From positions 1 to 58,705 of the forward strand of contig NZ_VMQU01000017.1 in the NCBI RefSeq assembly GCF_007714205.1: a stretch of DNA of 58,705 nt, in the 5' to 3' direction. The DNA comes from Mycobacterium helveticum. GTDB taxonomy: Bacteria > Actinomycetota > Actinomycetes > Mycobacteriales > Mycobacteriaceae. The stretch's first letter is position 1. Every line of letters starts with the position of its first letter. This document shows, piece by piece, positions 8,412-17,536 of this stretch. The position numbers and the translations under genes are program-made. Under the pieces are notes generated by a model. That model was given only the letters and a program-made list of their open reading frames with translations. It had not been told where the DNA came from and did no database searches.

Positions 8412-8480
8412 CCTCGATCTTTCTGATCACCGGGCGTTTTCGGATCACACCGAGACTCTACGAACATAGTGTATCGGGGA

Positions 8481-9272
8481 TCAGGAGCCCGTCCAGCGCG
8501 GAGGACGCTTCTCGGCGAACGCGATGGCGCCCTCCTTGGCATCGTTGGACGCGAACACCGGGCCCAGGATCTTCATCTGTTCGGCGAACATGGCGTCCGG
8601 GCTCCAGCCGCGAGACTCGATGATGATCCGCTTGGTGGCCGCCACGGCGAGCGGCCCGTTGGCGGCGATCCGCTCGGCCAGCGCGATCGCTGTCTCCAGC
8701 GCCTGGCCCGGCTCCGCCAGCGCGTTGACGAGCCCGAGTTCGTGGGCGCGCTCGGCGGGCAGATTGTCCCCGGTCAGCGCCAGCTCCATCGCGACCGCGT
8801 AGGGGATGCGCTCGGGCAGCCGCAGCAATCCCCCGCCGCCGGCGACCAGACCGCGCTTGACCTCGGGGATCCCGAACGCCGAGTCCCTCGACGCCACGAT
8901 CAGGTCGGTGGCCAGCGCCAGCTCGGTGCCCCCGGCCAGGGCGTATCCCTCCACCGCGGCGATCAGCGGCTTGTCCGGCGGACGCTCGGTGAAACCCATG
9001 CCGCGGCCTTGAACGACGGGAAGTTCGCCCCGCGCGAAAGCCTTGAGATCCATTCCGGCGCAGAACGATCCGCCCGCGCCGGTGATGATCCCCACCGACA
9101 GACCGGCCTCGGCGTCGAGCCGGTCCATCGCGTCCGCCAGGCCCCGGGCGACCGCGGCGTTGACCGCGTTTTTGGCCCTGGGCCGGTTGATCGTGATGAT
9201 CAGGATCCGGTCCCGTTGCTCGACGAGGACTTCGGGTTCTTCAGTGCCGGCCTGTTCGTTCCCTGTGCTCAC
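8481..9272 (-). CDS. echA1: Enoyl-CoA hydratase/isomerase EchA1 (Rv0222)
   Basis: Crotonase-fold enzyme of 263 residues, hydrating 2-enoyl-CoA in fatty-acid oxidation. The oxyanion-hole segments are GAGGSFCAGMDLKAF and AAVEGYALAGGTELAL, and the region holding the catalytic acid is SAFGIPEVKRGLVAGGGG. The GTG start at 9272 gives VSTGNEQ and the length of Rv0222. An upstream AAGGAG lies 12 nt before it, slightly far. The frame extends to 9359 without conserved residues. It lies between the WS/DGAT gene and the acyl-CoA ligase on the same strand, consistent with a lipid turnover block. Confidence 0.9.
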   Translation of the reverse strand: MSTGNEQAGTEEPEVLVEQRDRILIITINRPRAKNAVNAAVARGLADAMDRLDAEAGLSVGIITGAGGSFCAGMDLKAFARGELPVVQGRGMGFTERPPDKPLIAAVEGYALAGGTELALATDLIVASRDSAFGIPEVKRGLVAGGGGLLRLPERIPYAVAMELALTGDNLPAERAHELGLVNALAEPGQALETAIALAERIAANGPLAVAATKRIIIESRGWSPDAMFAEQMKILGPVFASNDAKEGAIAFAEKRPPRWTGS

Positions 9273-9412
9273 GGTGCGCCGAAGCTCCTTACCAAGTCGG
9301 TGACTGTTCCCGACTGATGGTAACCGTCCCCGAGCGTCACCCGGAAATGGCATTGGCATCCGCCGAGAGCCCCGTTACCACTCCCCGGGGTGCCCGCGGG
9401 ATCAGGCCGTGT

Positions 9413-10822
9413 TCACGCTTGGGCCATCGCGGTCCCGACGACCGTCAGCTCCTCGGCAATCCCTGCGGCGCGGCGGATTTCGATGAAGTCGGCGACCATG
9501 GCATCGGTCACCTCGTGGGGATCTTCGAGGGTGGCGCCGTCGGACAGCACCGAGATGTTGAGCTGGTCGACGTAGCTCCACACCGTGATGTTGAGGCCGC
9601 TGCCGGCGGTCAACGGACCCACCGAATAGATCTCGGTGACCAGGGCCCCGCCGACCCGGCCGCGCTCGCGGGGACCGGGGACGTTCGAGATGTTCAGGTT
9701 GAGCACCTTGTTGTGTCCCTCCCGGCCGGACGCCCACCGGAAGAAGGATTCCGTCGCCGCCGGCGGCAGGTAGGAGGCCCACCGGCTGACCAGTTCGGGG
9801 CCCATGAGCTGGTGGCCCTCCTTGGCCGAGATCGCGTTCTCGTGGCAGGCCTGGACCCGCCCCAGCGGATCGTCGATGTCCACGGGCAGCGCCACCAGCA
9901 TTCCGGTGAAGTAGTTGCCGGAAATGCGGTCCGGGGAGAAGTCGAAGCTGACCGGCACCGACGCCAAAAGCGGATCGGCCTTGCCGTCGTAGCGCAGCAG
10001 CATGGTGCGCAACGCACCGGTCGACATGGCCAGCACCATGTCGTTGATGGTGCCCCCGAGCCGCTTGCCGGTCTCTTTGACGTCGGCGAGCGCCAGCGTG
10101 GCGGTGGCGAACCGCCGCTCCGGGGTGATCTTGTGGTTCATGAAGGTCGGCGGCGGCTCGAACGGCCGGGTCAGCTCCGGTGACAGCTTGCGCGAGCTGC
10201 GGCGCACCCGGCCCAGCCCCTCAGCGGTGTAGCGGATGGTCCGCGGCAGCCTCCCGATGTGACGCAGGTGATCGGCGAACGCCGAACCCACCAACCGGCC
10301 CGTGGTGGGCGCCGGGTCCGGCACGTAGGGGCCGCCTTCGGGCCCGGGCTGCAGGTCCATGCCGCGGGCCATCAGGTTGGCCGAGGCGACGCCGTCGGCG
10401 AGCGCGTGGTGGATCTTGCCCACCACCGCGATCCGGTTGTCGGCCAGGCCCTCGACGAAATACATTTCCCACAAAGGCCGTTCGCGGTCCAGCGGGGTGC
10501 CGGCGATGCGGCCGATCGCCTCGTCCAACTCGCGACGGCCACCCGGCGCCGGCAGCCGCCAGGGACGGATGTGGTGGTCGAGGTCGACCTCGCAGTGCTC
10601 GCGCCACATCGGGTGGTGGAACTTGAACGGGATGTCGACGAGCTGATAGCAGAACGGTTCGAGCTTGTTCAGCCGGCCGCCGATGACCTGGCGAAAGGCG
10701 TCGATGCCGAAGTCGCTTCTGTCCGCGCTCAATTCGATGACGGCGACCTTGATCGTGTGCATGTGCACGTTCGGCGTTTCGCTGTACAGCAGGACCGCGT
10801 CCCAGCCGCTGAGCCGTTTCAC
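9413..10822 (-). CDS. WS/DGAT-type acyltransferase, Rv0221-like
   Basis: Wax-ester synthase/diacylglycerol acyltransferase of 469 residues, the same length I recall for Rv0221. The active-site HHxxxDG motif is KIHHALADGVAS (about 137-148). The second family block NDMVLAMSTGALRTML and the C-terminal NLNISNVPGPRE are present. The start MKRLSGWDAVLLYSE is the canonical family N-terminus. It esterifies acyl-CoA with diacylglycerol or an alcohol to make storage lipid. The flanking esterase lipC and the crotonase fit a lipid storage and mobilisation cluster. Confidence 0.93.
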   Translation of the reverse strand: MKRLSGWDAVLLYSETPNVHMHTIKVAVIELSADRSDFGIDAFRQVIGGRLNKLEPFCYQLVDIPFKFHHPMWREHCEVDLDHHIRPWRLPAPGGRRELDEAIGRIAGTPLDRERPLWEMYFVEGLADNRIAVVGKIHHALADGVASANLMARGMDLQPGPEGGPYVPDPAPTTGRLVGSAFADHLRHIGRLPRTIRYTAEGLGRVRRSSRKLSPELTRPFEPPPTFMNHKITPERRFATATLALADVKETGKRLGGTINDMVLAMSTGALRTMLLRYDGKADPLLASVPVSFDFSPDRISGNYFTGMLVALPVDIDDPLGRVQACHENAISAKEGHQLMGPELVSRWASYLPPAATESFFRWASGREGHNKVLNLNISNVPGPRERGRVGGALVTEIYSVGPLTAGSGLNITVWSYVDQLNISVLSDGATLEDPHEVTDAMVADFIEIRRAAGIAEELTVVGTAMAQA

Positions 10823-10864
10823 CGCTGCCCCTTGCCCATACGGCGACGATACTCAGCGGCGGCC

Positions 10865-12073
10865 TCAGATGACCTCTTTTGCGCCGATCCGGGTCGTGGT
10901 GCGATGGACCTGGTTGAGGAACAGCGCCGTCGCGTGCGCCATCTCGCCTGCCCGTTCGCCGTCGATGAGGTCGAAGCCGTGGCCGGCACCGGGCAATTCG
11001 ACGTAGCCGACCTTCGAGTGCGACGCCGCGCGCAGCCTTTCGACGAAGCTGCGCGCCTGCGCCACGGGGATCACGGAGTCCTTGCTCCCGTGAATCACCA
11101 GGAACGGCGGGGCGTTGCGGTGCACCCGCGCGATGGGCGACGCGTCGCGGTACAACTCGGGGTGGCGGCCGATCGAGCGTTTGACCACCACCCGCTCCAG
11201 GAAGTCGACGAAGCGGGCGCGCTCGGGTGTGGAGCGGTCCTCCCAGTCGTAGCGGCCGTAGATTCCGACCACCGCGTCCACGGAGGTGTCCGCCCCCTCC
11301 GGCAGCTTCTCCTGGTGTTGCGGGTCGCCGGGGGTCAGGCCGGCCAGCGCGGCCAGGTGCCCGCCGGCCGAACAACCCGCCACCGCAACGAAATCGCGGT
11401 CGCCGCCGAACTTGTCGACGTTGGCGCGCGCCCAGGCGATGGCGGTCTTGGCGTCGATGATGTGGCGCGGCCACCGGTGATGCGGCGCAACGCGATAGTC
11501 GACGGCCAGGCACACCCAGCCCTGCTCGGCCAGCCGCGACATCAGCGCCGACCCCTGCCCCACGCACCTGCCGTGCACCCAGGCGCCGCCGGGCAGGAAC
11601 ACCAGGACGGGCGCGGGCCGCGCCGGCAGGTCCTTGCGCCGCCAGACGTCGAGGACCTGCGCGGGGTGGTCGCCGTAGTGCACCGCACGGCGATAGAGGT
11701 AGCGGTGCTGGCGCAGCGCGTCCCAGATCGGCGGGGTCCGGTCCGCGGCCGGCCATTCGCCGTCGAGGTCCGCCGTGGGCACGACTTCGCGCAATGCCGC
11801 GACGGAGACGTCGCGCATGTACTGCCGGTCGCGCCGCCGCGTGTCCCGGATCCCGGGCGTCAGGAGGTCTTTCGCCATCGCGGCGAGGGCTTCCGGTGCC
11901 TGCCGCACACCCCAGACGCCCATCGCGGCGACGCCGCCCAGGGGTTCCAGGTGCTTGCCGACGATCGGGAGCGATGCCCCCGCGACGCTCAAGGCCAGCG
12001 CGTAATCGCCCGGGCGGGCCCGTAGCAACCATTTCACGCACGATGTCGTGCTCGGGACCCTCGCCGTCATCAC
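10865..12073 (-). CDS. lipC: Esterase LipC (Rv0220)
   Basis: Alpha/beta-hydrolase of 402 residues. The nucleophile serine is in VAVAGCSAGGHLAAL, the acid in VIHGSKDSVIP, and the histidine in LPGAGHGFDLIDG. The oxyanion region reads VFLPGGAWVHG instead of the usual HGG. Several blocks match what I remember of M. tuberculosis LipC, for example VGIYGRYDWEDRSTPERARF. The N-terminal 100 residues contain a hydrophobic stretch (ALALSVAGASLPIVG) that may associate with the membrane. The start is ATG 12073 or the adjacent ATG 12070. It is followed closely by the WS/DGAT gene on the same strand. Confidence 0.93.
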   Translation of the reverse strand: MMTARVPSTTSCVKWLLRARPGDYALALSVAGASLPIVGKHLEPLGGVAAMGVWGVRQAPEALAAMAKDLLTPGIRDTRRRDRQYMRDVSVAALREVVPTADLDGEWPAADRTPPIWDALRQHRYLYRRAVHYGDHPAQVLDVWRRKDLPARPAPVLVFLPGGAWVHGRCVGQGSALMSRLAEQGWVCLAVDYRVAPHHRWPRHIIDAKTAIAWARANVDKFGGDRDFVAVAGCSAGGHLAALAGLTPGDPQHQEKLPEGADTSVDAVVGIYGRYDWEDRSTPERARFVDFLERVVVKRSIGRHPELYRDASPIARVHRNAPPFLVIHGSKDSVIPVAQARSFVERLRAASHSKVGYVELPGAGHGFDLIDGERAGEMAHATALFLNQVHRTTTRIGAKEVI

Positions 12074-12134
12074 GCGAGGGTACCCTCGCGCACTCCACGG
12101 AAACTGACGTTTGCGTCGAGGGCGTCCGGCCGGG

Positions 12135-12812
12135 CTACCGGGCCGCGAGGCTCGCGACGACCCGGGCGCCCACCAGGCGGACGTCGGTCAGCGTCAGCCC
12201 CACCTGCGCGGCCAGCGTCTCGGCGCTGTCGACACCGACGGATGCCCAGCGGAACCAGGGCCCGATGTCGCCGGCCGACTCCAGGCGCACCCAGCGCACC
12301 CGGATCCCGATCGCCTCGGCGTCGAACTCGGCGACGCAGCGCCCGCCGCGGCCCAGCAACTCGGCGGCGCGGCCCAGGATGCGCAGCGGGTCTCCGCCCA
12401 GGCCGATGTTGCCGTCGACAAGCAGAACCGTCTGCCATTGCCCCGTTCCGGGCAGCGGCTCGAAGACATCGCCCAGCAGGGCCGGCGCACCGCCGCGACC
12501 CGCCAGGCGGATCGCGGTCGCGGATCGGTCGATACCCAGCGCGGGGACCCCCCGCTGAATCAGTCGGGCCACCAATCGCCCCGGACCGCAACCGAGTTCG
12601 ATGGTCGGCCCGTTGCACAGCTGCGTGACGGCTTCGTCGAAGTCTTCGTCGAGGGCCTGATCGGGTGCGGCCGACTCACCCGGCGGGGACCGGACACCCA
12701 GCCAGCGGTGAACCGGCAGCGGGCGCACCTCGCCGTCCTCGTGGCGGATCCAGCACCGTTCGCCGCCCAGCGCCCGATCGTAGAGATGCCCCAACACTTC
12801 TGTCCCTCGCAT
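12135..12812 (-). CDS. Class I SAM methyltransferase
   Basis: A 225-residue methyltransferase. Motif I is TIELGCGPGRLVARL (about residues 70-84), followed by ALGIDRSATAIRLA with the acidic ribose contact. The N-terminal segment VLGHLYDRALGGERCWIRH is an unusual conserved-looking extension. The start ATG 12812 has only a weak GGGCAGG upstream. It is the first gene of the lipC-side run on the minus strand. In M. tuberculosis I recall Rv0218 (sulfite-oxidase-like) and Rv0219 (membrane) here instead, so this may be what is left of a longer unit. The substrate is unknown. Confidence 0.75.
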   Translation of the reverse strand: MRGTEVLGHLYDRALGGERCWIRHEDGEVRPLPVHRWLGVRSPPGESAAPDQALDEDFDEAVTQLCNGPTIELGCGPGRLVARLIQRGVPALGIDRSATAIRLAGRGGAPALLGDVFEPLPGTGQWQTVLLVDGNIGLGGDPLRILGRAAELLGRGGRCVAEFDAEAIGIRVRWVRLESAGDIGPWFRWASVGVDSAETLAAQVGLTLTDVRLVGARVVASLAAR

Positions 12813-13037
12813 CCTGCCCGAACCGCCGGCCCGGGCGCATGGGGCGCCCGTCGGGAGAGGTTACGACCAACCCGCACCGCCGACATGCCGGCCTGTACGC
12901 GGCCGTCGGCACTCCCACCGATACCCCGATCTTTGCCCGACCAACCCTGAGCCTGCCACAGCCGCACGCCGGCGGCGCGCGGTGGTTCGGCGCGCGGGGT
13001 CACCGGATCCGCCGGCTCGGGCGGCCCGCCGCGTGAG

Positions 13038-13043
13038 CGATAC
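13038..13043 (+). promoter_or_regulatory. -10 element for leaderless lipW transcript
   Basis: GATACT ends 7 nt before ATG 13051, the spacing expected when transcription starts at the A of the start codon. No Shine-Dalgarno sequence precedes that ATG, which fits a leaderless message. Confidence 0.4.
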
Positions 13044-13050
13044 TCGACCC

Positions 13051-13944
13051 ATGCCCAACAGCGACGTTCACCCCGACCTGCGCAAAGTCGCCCGTCTCAC
13101 GCCTCGGCACATGATCGGCCCGCGGACTCTGCGGATCATGCGGGCGGTGGCGCGGCTGCGCGGACGCGGCGGCGCCGGCGACGTCGAGGTGATCGACCTG
13201 GGCCCGGGCAGCGGCGTGCGGTTGTTCCGGCCCGTCGGCGTTTCCGGGACGACGCCCGCGCTGCTGTGGATTCACGGCGGCGGCTACGTGCTCGGCAGCG
13301 CCGAACAGGACGACCCGGTGTGCCGCCGGTTCAGCACCCGCCTGGGCATCACCGTCGCGTCGGTGGAATACCGTCTGGCGCCCGAACATCCCTATCCGGC
13401 ACCGCTGGAGGACTGCTACGCGGCGTTGACCTGGCTGGCCGAGCTGCCGTCCGTGGATGCGCGGCGGGTGGCCATCGGGGGCGCCAGCGCCGGCGGCGGG
13501 CTCGCCGCGGCCCTGGCGCTGCTGGCCCGCGACCGCGCGGAAGTCAGCCCCCTGTTCCAGCTGCTGGCGTATCCCATGCTCGACGATCGCAGCTCGGCGT
13601 CCGGCCATAATCCGAACCACCGGCTGTGGAGTGCGCGCAGCAACCGGTTCGGGTGGGCGGCGTATCTGGGCGGTGCCGACCCGCAGGTCGCCGTCCCGGG
13701 CCGGCGCACCGACCTGCGGGGGCTGCCGCCGGCGTGGATCGGGGTCGGCACCCACGACCTGTTCCATGACGAAGACCTCGCGTACGCCGAACGGCTGCGG
13801 GCCGCCGGGGTGGCGTGCCAGGTCGAGGTCATCCCCGGGGCGTTCCACGGCTTCGACATGTGGGCGCCCAAAGCCGCAGTGTCACAACGCTTTTTCGACA
13901 GCCAATGCGACAGCTTGCGTGCGGCGCTGACCGCGGTGGCCTGA
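13051..13944 (+). CDS. lipW: Esterase LipW (Rv0217c)
   Basis: Hormone-sensitive-lipase family alpha/beta-hydrolase of 297 residues. The oxyanion motif is LLWIHGGGYVLGS, the nucleophile is in AIGGASAGGGLAAAL, the acid is probably in GVGTHDLFHDED, and the histidine is in IPGAFHGFDMW. ATG 13051 (MPNSDVHPDLRKVARL) was chosen over in-frame GTG starts at 13033 and 12982 because a -10-like GATACT sits 7 nt before it. The gene converges on an amidohydrolase. In M. tuberculosis lipW is adjacent to Rv0216; here about 30.7 kb separates them. Confidence 0.9.
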   Translation: MPNSDVHPDLRKVARLTPRHMIGPRTLRIMRAVARLRGRGGAGDVEVIDLGPGSGVRLFRPVGVSGTTPALLWIHGGGYVLGSAEQDDPVCRRFSTRLGITVASVEYRLAPEHPYPAPLEDCYAALTWLAELPSVDARRVAIGGASAGGGLAAALALLARDRAEVSPLFQLLAYPMLDDRSSASGHNPNHRLWSARSNRFGWAAYLGGADPQVAVPGRRTDLRGLPPAWIGVGTHDLFHDEDLAYAERLRAAGVACQVEVIPGAFHGFDMWAPKAAVSQRFFDSQCDSLRAALTAVA

Positions 13945-13951
13945 CCGCCGC

Positions 13952-15265
13952 TCACATCGCGAAGTAGGCGAGCTCGCCGCCGATGACGGTGGCCGCGACC
14001 ATGCCGGCGTCCAGCTCGGCCAGCACCGTGGCCGGCGGCTCACTGAGCACGCAGAGGTCGCCCGGCTGCCCGGTTTCGATGCTCCGGGACCGGCCCGGCC
14101 GCTCCGGCCGGCCGAGGAACATCGTCACGGCCCGGCGCGCCGACACACGTTCGCCGGCGTTGAGAACGACGCCGCTCGGCGTGGTGCGGTACACGGCGGC
14201 GCGCATCGCGGTCCACGGGTCGCCGTGGCCGAACGGCAGGTCGGTGGACAGCGCCACCGGCACCCTCGCCTCGAGCAACGACGCGACGCGCCAGAGCTGC
14301 CCGTGCTCGGCGACGGGGACGTCGGCGAGGTACTGGTCGCCGCGCTCGGCGACGAAGTTGGGCTGCGTCACCACGGTGACCCCGAGATCGGCGAGGTCGG
14401 CCAAGGTGTCGTCGGGCACCATGGCGGCATGCTCGATCCGGTCCAGCGGATGGCTCCCGGCGGCGCGCAGGGCCGCGATCGCCACCACCAGCTGGGCGGC
14501 GGTGACGCAGTGGACGGCGACCGGCCCGCCGGCGGCGTGGCGTTCGCCGATCCAGCGGGCGAGGTCGTCGAGGTCGAGGCGATCTTCCCGCAGGATTCTC
14601 TTGCCCGGCGACAGGAAGCCCAGGCGCGGCCGGAACTCGCCGCGGCGCTGCGCCGACGACAGCGACTCCATCTCGGCCGGATCGAGGTCGGGGGTGGCGT
14701 CGGTGACGCCGGTGACGCCGTAGGCGGTGATGCGGCGGCTGAGCTCGGCCAGGTCGCTTTCGCGCCGCAGCACGGCGTCCGACCAGCCGCGCTCGCCGCT
14801 GCGCAGGCGCCCGTCGGGGTGCTCGGCCAGCCCGACCCGGCCCAGCGCCGCGGAGTTGAGGATCCACAGCGCGCCGCTGCGGTGCTGGATGCGCACCGGG
14901 ACCGTGGGCACCACGGCGTCCAGGAAGCTGCGGTCCAACTCCCCGGCGACCGATTCGTGGTATCCGATGGCGCGAATCCATCCGTCGGGACCCGGCGGGG
15001 CATTGGAGAGCAGTCGCCTCAGCTCGGTGTCGGTGCGCACGCCGGGCGGCCCGACGAGAAACGAGTCCAGCGCGGCGGCGGCCGAGCGGACGTGCACGTG
15101 GTGGTCGTGGAGTCCGGGCAGGACCGTGCCGCCGTTGGCGTAGAGGACGCCTTCCCCGTGCCGGGCGGCCAGGTCGCCCGGCGGCGCGCCGACCTCCCGC
15201 ACGAGCTCGTCCACCCTGATGTCGACGATCCTGCCGTCGAGCAATGCCGCTTGCTTGATCAGCAT
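13952..15265 (-). CDS. YtcJ-like metal-dependent amidohydrolase
   Basis: Amidohydrolase-superfamily TIM barrel of 437 residues. The N-terminal metal-binding motif is LPGLHDHHVHVRS. Later metal ligands are likely in PVAVHCVTAAQL and DRIEHAAMVPDD, and the catalytic Asp in VALSTDLPFGHGDPW. The C-terminal beta-sandwich has the typical GQPGDLCVLS. ATG 15265 (MLIKQAALLDGR) is the family-like start. It overlaps the stop of the CoA-transferase gene by 7 bp, indicating a two-gene operon. The pair may degrade an amide or cyclic-imide compound after CoA activation; that is inference. Confidence 0.85.
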   Translation of the reverse strand: MLIKQAALLDGRIVDIRVDELVREVGAPPGDLAARHGEGVLYANGGTVLPGLHDHHVHVRSAAAALDSFLVGPPGVRTDTELRRLLSNAPPGPDGWIRAIGYHESVAGELDRSFLDAVVPTVPVRIQHRSGALWILNSAALGRVGLAEHPDGRLRSGERGWSDAVLRRESDLAELSRRITAYGVTGVTDATPDLDPAEMESLSSAQRRGEFRPRLGFLSPGKRILREDRLDLDDLARWIGERHAAGGPVAVHCVTAAQLVVAIAALRAAGSHPLDRIEHAAMVPDDTLADLADLGVTVVTQPNFVAERGDQYLADVPVAEHGQLWRVASLLEARVPVALSTDLPFGHGDPWTAMRAAVYRTTPSGVVLNAGERVSARRAVTMFLGRPERPGRSRSIETGQPGDLCVLSEPPATVLAELDAGMVAATVIGGELAYFAM

Positions 15266-16458
15266 GCCGGGCAACGTCTTTCGGCGACCAGACGGCGTAC
15301 CTCGCCGTTGTCGGCGCCGAGTGCGGCCGCGGGCAGGCACGCGGCCGGCGGCCGCGGTGGCGGCGCCGCGCAGGGCGACACCGACGGCTCCGCCGGCAGC
15401 GCGGCATAGGTCGCGGCGATGCCGGCCATCGACACCCGGATCAGTTCGCCGCCGCCCCGGCCCAGCGCTTCGGTCACCGCCGAGGCCGCCTCCAGACCGG
15501 TCAACGGATCGGCGACCGCGTCCGCGCAGAAGACCGGCCCCTCCGGCCCGGCGCCGACCAGGCCGCCGCCGACCGCGGCATCGTCCCCGAACGCGGGCCG
15601 TCCGGGCTGATCGTCATATCCGCTGACCTGCAACCAGATTCGGCCCGCTCTGGGCGCCACGTGCCCGGGCCCGAGCCCGCGCCGCGCCAGGGCCGCCGGG
15701 CGTGAGCCCTCGATGACGACGTCAGCGGCCGCGAGCAGTTCGCGCAGCTCGTCGGCCGCGCGGTCGAAATCCACGGCATAGGAGAGCTTTCCGCCGTTGA
15801 TCCAGTCGAAGAAGGCGCGGCCGCCCGCCCGGGTGCCGTCCGGGCGGCGCGGGCTCTCGACCTTCACGACGGTCGCCCCGGCGCGTGCCAGCAACTGCCC
15901 GCACAGCGGGCCGGCCCACATCGAGGACAGGTCGGCCACCAGCAGGCCCGGCACTCCGCGGGCGGGCGCGCGCGGGCCCGTTCGGCGGATCCGGGGCGCC
16001 GTGGGCGCGGCCTCACCAAGTCGGGCTGCCGGAATGTCCAGCAGGGTGGCACGTTCGGTGATCTCCGACGCCGGACGCGTTGCGGCCCAATGCGCGAGCG
16101 CCGGCCACGGGTCCTCGGGCACGTCGTCGGCCCGCAGCAGCGCCGGGACGGCCGCGAGGTCGTCGGGCCGAGACAGCGTGAGCGCACACCAGTCGTCGCG
16201 GGCCGCCAGCAACCGCGTGGCGCCGCCGGCCGACACTCGGCCCCCGCGGGACAGTCCGAGCAGCGCGGCGCGCCCGGTCAGCAGTCCGGCCGCATCGACG
16301 GCCACCCCCGTGCGCGCGGTGACCGCGGCGGCCACCCGCCCGGCGCGGCCCAACACGTTCGCCCGGGAGAAGTCGGGGGGGCCGTCGGGTCGCCCGGTCA
16401 GGTAGGCCAGCCCGCTGCTCCCCCAACTTCTGGGCCACACGTCCGGTGCCGAACTCAC
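15259..16458 (-). CDS. Class III CoA-transferase (CaiB/BaiF family), apparently rearranged
   Basis: A 399-residue protein with the CaiB/BaiF signature LLVADLSSMWAGPLCGQLLA, ATVVKVESPRRPDGTR, FFDWINGGKLSYAVDF and a later GRIWLQVSGYD. In standard family members the first of these blocks is at the N-terminus. Here about 165 residues precede it and the C-terminal part ends soon after the central domain, suggesting a circular permutation or N-terminal fusion. GTG 16458 (VSSAPDVWPRSW) was chosen because homologous-looking sequence begins there; the frame extends to 16530. It shares an operon with the amidohydrolase through a 7-bp overlap. Confidence 0.75.
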   Translation of the reverse strand: MSSAPDVWPRSWGSSGLAYLTGRPDGPPDFSRANVLGRAGRVAAAVTARTGVAVDAAGLLTGRAALLGLSRGGRVSAGGATRLLAARDDWCALTLSRPDDLAAVPALLRADDVPEDPWPALAHWAATRPASEITERATLLDIPAARLGEAAPTAPRIRRTGPRAPARGVPGLLVADLSSMWAGPLCGQLLARAGATVVKVESPRRPDGTRAGGRAFFDWINGGKLSYAVDFDRAADELRELLAAADVVIEGSRPAALARRGLGPGHVAPRAGRIWLQVSGYDDQPGRPAFGDDAAVGGGLVGAGPEGPVFCADAVADPLTGLEAASAVTEALGRGGGELIRVSMAGIAATYAALPAEPSVSPCAAPPPRPPAACLPAAALGADNGEVRRLVAERRCPAC

Positions 16459-16564
16459 CCCACCATGGTGCTCGCAGGGTGCCGGGCCCGCGGCGCAAGG
16501 GGCGAGTCGGTCACGACGGCGATGCGCCACCGAGTGCTCACGTCCCGGTCCCAGGGACCGGGGG

Positions 16565-16626
16565 ATTGCTTCTCTTCTAATAAGACTAAACGAATTGTTT
16601 TGGTGCTAGTAAAATACTTCTGGTAC
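16565..16626. other. AT-rich island 1
   Basis: About 60 bp of strongly AT-rich DNA in a GC-rich chromosome, including TCTTCTAATAAG and AGTAAAATA (16608-16616). AGTAAAATA occurs in inverted orientation in the second island at 17209-17217, and TAATAAG occurs directly in both (16578 and 17231). Such islands are typical targets of the nucleoid protein Lsr2; that role is inferred. Confidence 0.5.
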
Positions 16627-17200
16627 GCAAACCGCCTCCAACGCATTCGTCGCTCTTGACGATGACCGGGCCCGGCGGAGTCGTGGGGCGGGATCCCTTG
16701 CGCCCGTCGGCTCGCCCGATCCGACCGCCGTGGGCCCGGTCGTCGAGACGGCTGACGCAGTCGCGGCCGCTCCGGCCACCGCCCTGACGAAGCCAACCGC
16801 GCGTTTGCCCGCTGGCCGAGCCCGGGCCCGCGTGTATCGGGTCCTCAACGCCCGCGACGCGGTGCGTCCGCGCCCATTGTAATGGCCTTTTCCTCAGCGC
16901 CGACTCGTGTGCAGCAGGGCCCGGGACGCTTCCGACGCCCTGCGCCGCGAGGTCGCTGGGGTGTCCCATGACATGCAGGCGGCCGACGGGGGAAACGGAC
17001 CGGGCGGCGTGACCGGCAGACCCGTTGGACCCGCCGGACCCGCCGGACCCGGCCGGACCTCGGACTGCGTGCGGCGCGACCGAGCGAGCGCGCAGCGGCG
17101 GGCAGCGCAGCGGTCGACATCAGATGCCGTTGACGCAGCTCACATCGGCGCGTGCCCAAACCTTGAGGCGGAACGGTGCACCATGGGGCGGAATTGTGAC

Positions 17201-17247
17201 TTGGAGCATATTTTACTTGTGTTTTACAGATAATAAGTTTTAATTGG
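17201..17247. other. AT-rich island 2, upstream of the PPE gene
   Basis: An AT-rich stretch with TATTTTACT (17209-17217, the inverse of AGTAAAATA in island 1) and TAATAAGTTTTAATTGG. It lies about 290 bp before the PPE start and may hold promoter or silencer sites. I could not assign a -35/-10 pair with confidence. Confidence 0.45.
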
Positions 17248-17536
17248 ACCGGCTCCTTGTACTCTCAGTGGACACGTGTCGTCGTCATCGCTGACACATG
17301 GGGCCTCGGGAAGGCAATCGCACAACCTCCAGTGCTGTGCGACGTACCACGTGTCACCAACCAGGCAGGCGGTTTCGGATGCAGCCACGCAGGCAGGTGA
17401 GTTGCGGGCCTCGGTGGACGCGTTCACCGGGTCGGCTCGGTGACTCGCATGCGCCTGGGCGGGACAATCTCTGGTGCGGTTGTCGCGCGATCACGGCCCG
17501 CACGACGCAGGAGTGCACCGCCGCTCGGAGCTTGAC

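Larger units (their letters stand above)
16459..17536. other. Gene-poor junction region before the polysaccharide locus
   Basis: About 1.1 kb without a convincing gene. It holds a perfect 9-bp-arm palindrome CCCGGTCCC-A-GGGACCGGG at 16544-16562, two AT-rich islands (16565-16626 and 17201-17247), a short run of repeated GGACCCGCC units around 17025-17060, and the palindrome GACACGTGTC at 17271-17280. Open frames here lack codon bias and recognisable domains. It probably contains the promoters of the CoA-transferase gene (leftward) and the PPE gene (rightward) and marks the left boundary of the accessory locus. Confidence 0.6.

Noticed and set aside
10221..12098. A 625-codon open frame antisense or out of frame to lipC and the WS/DGAT gene
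   Set aside because: It overlaps two well-supported genes and its translation is Arg/Gly/Pro-rich, the usual signature of a high-GC shadow frame.
16608..17217. Inverted AGTAAAATA copies as terminal repeats of a small transposable element
   Set aside because: Only 9 bp match, flanks diverge, and no target-site duplication or transposase is visible; kept only as AT-rich islands.
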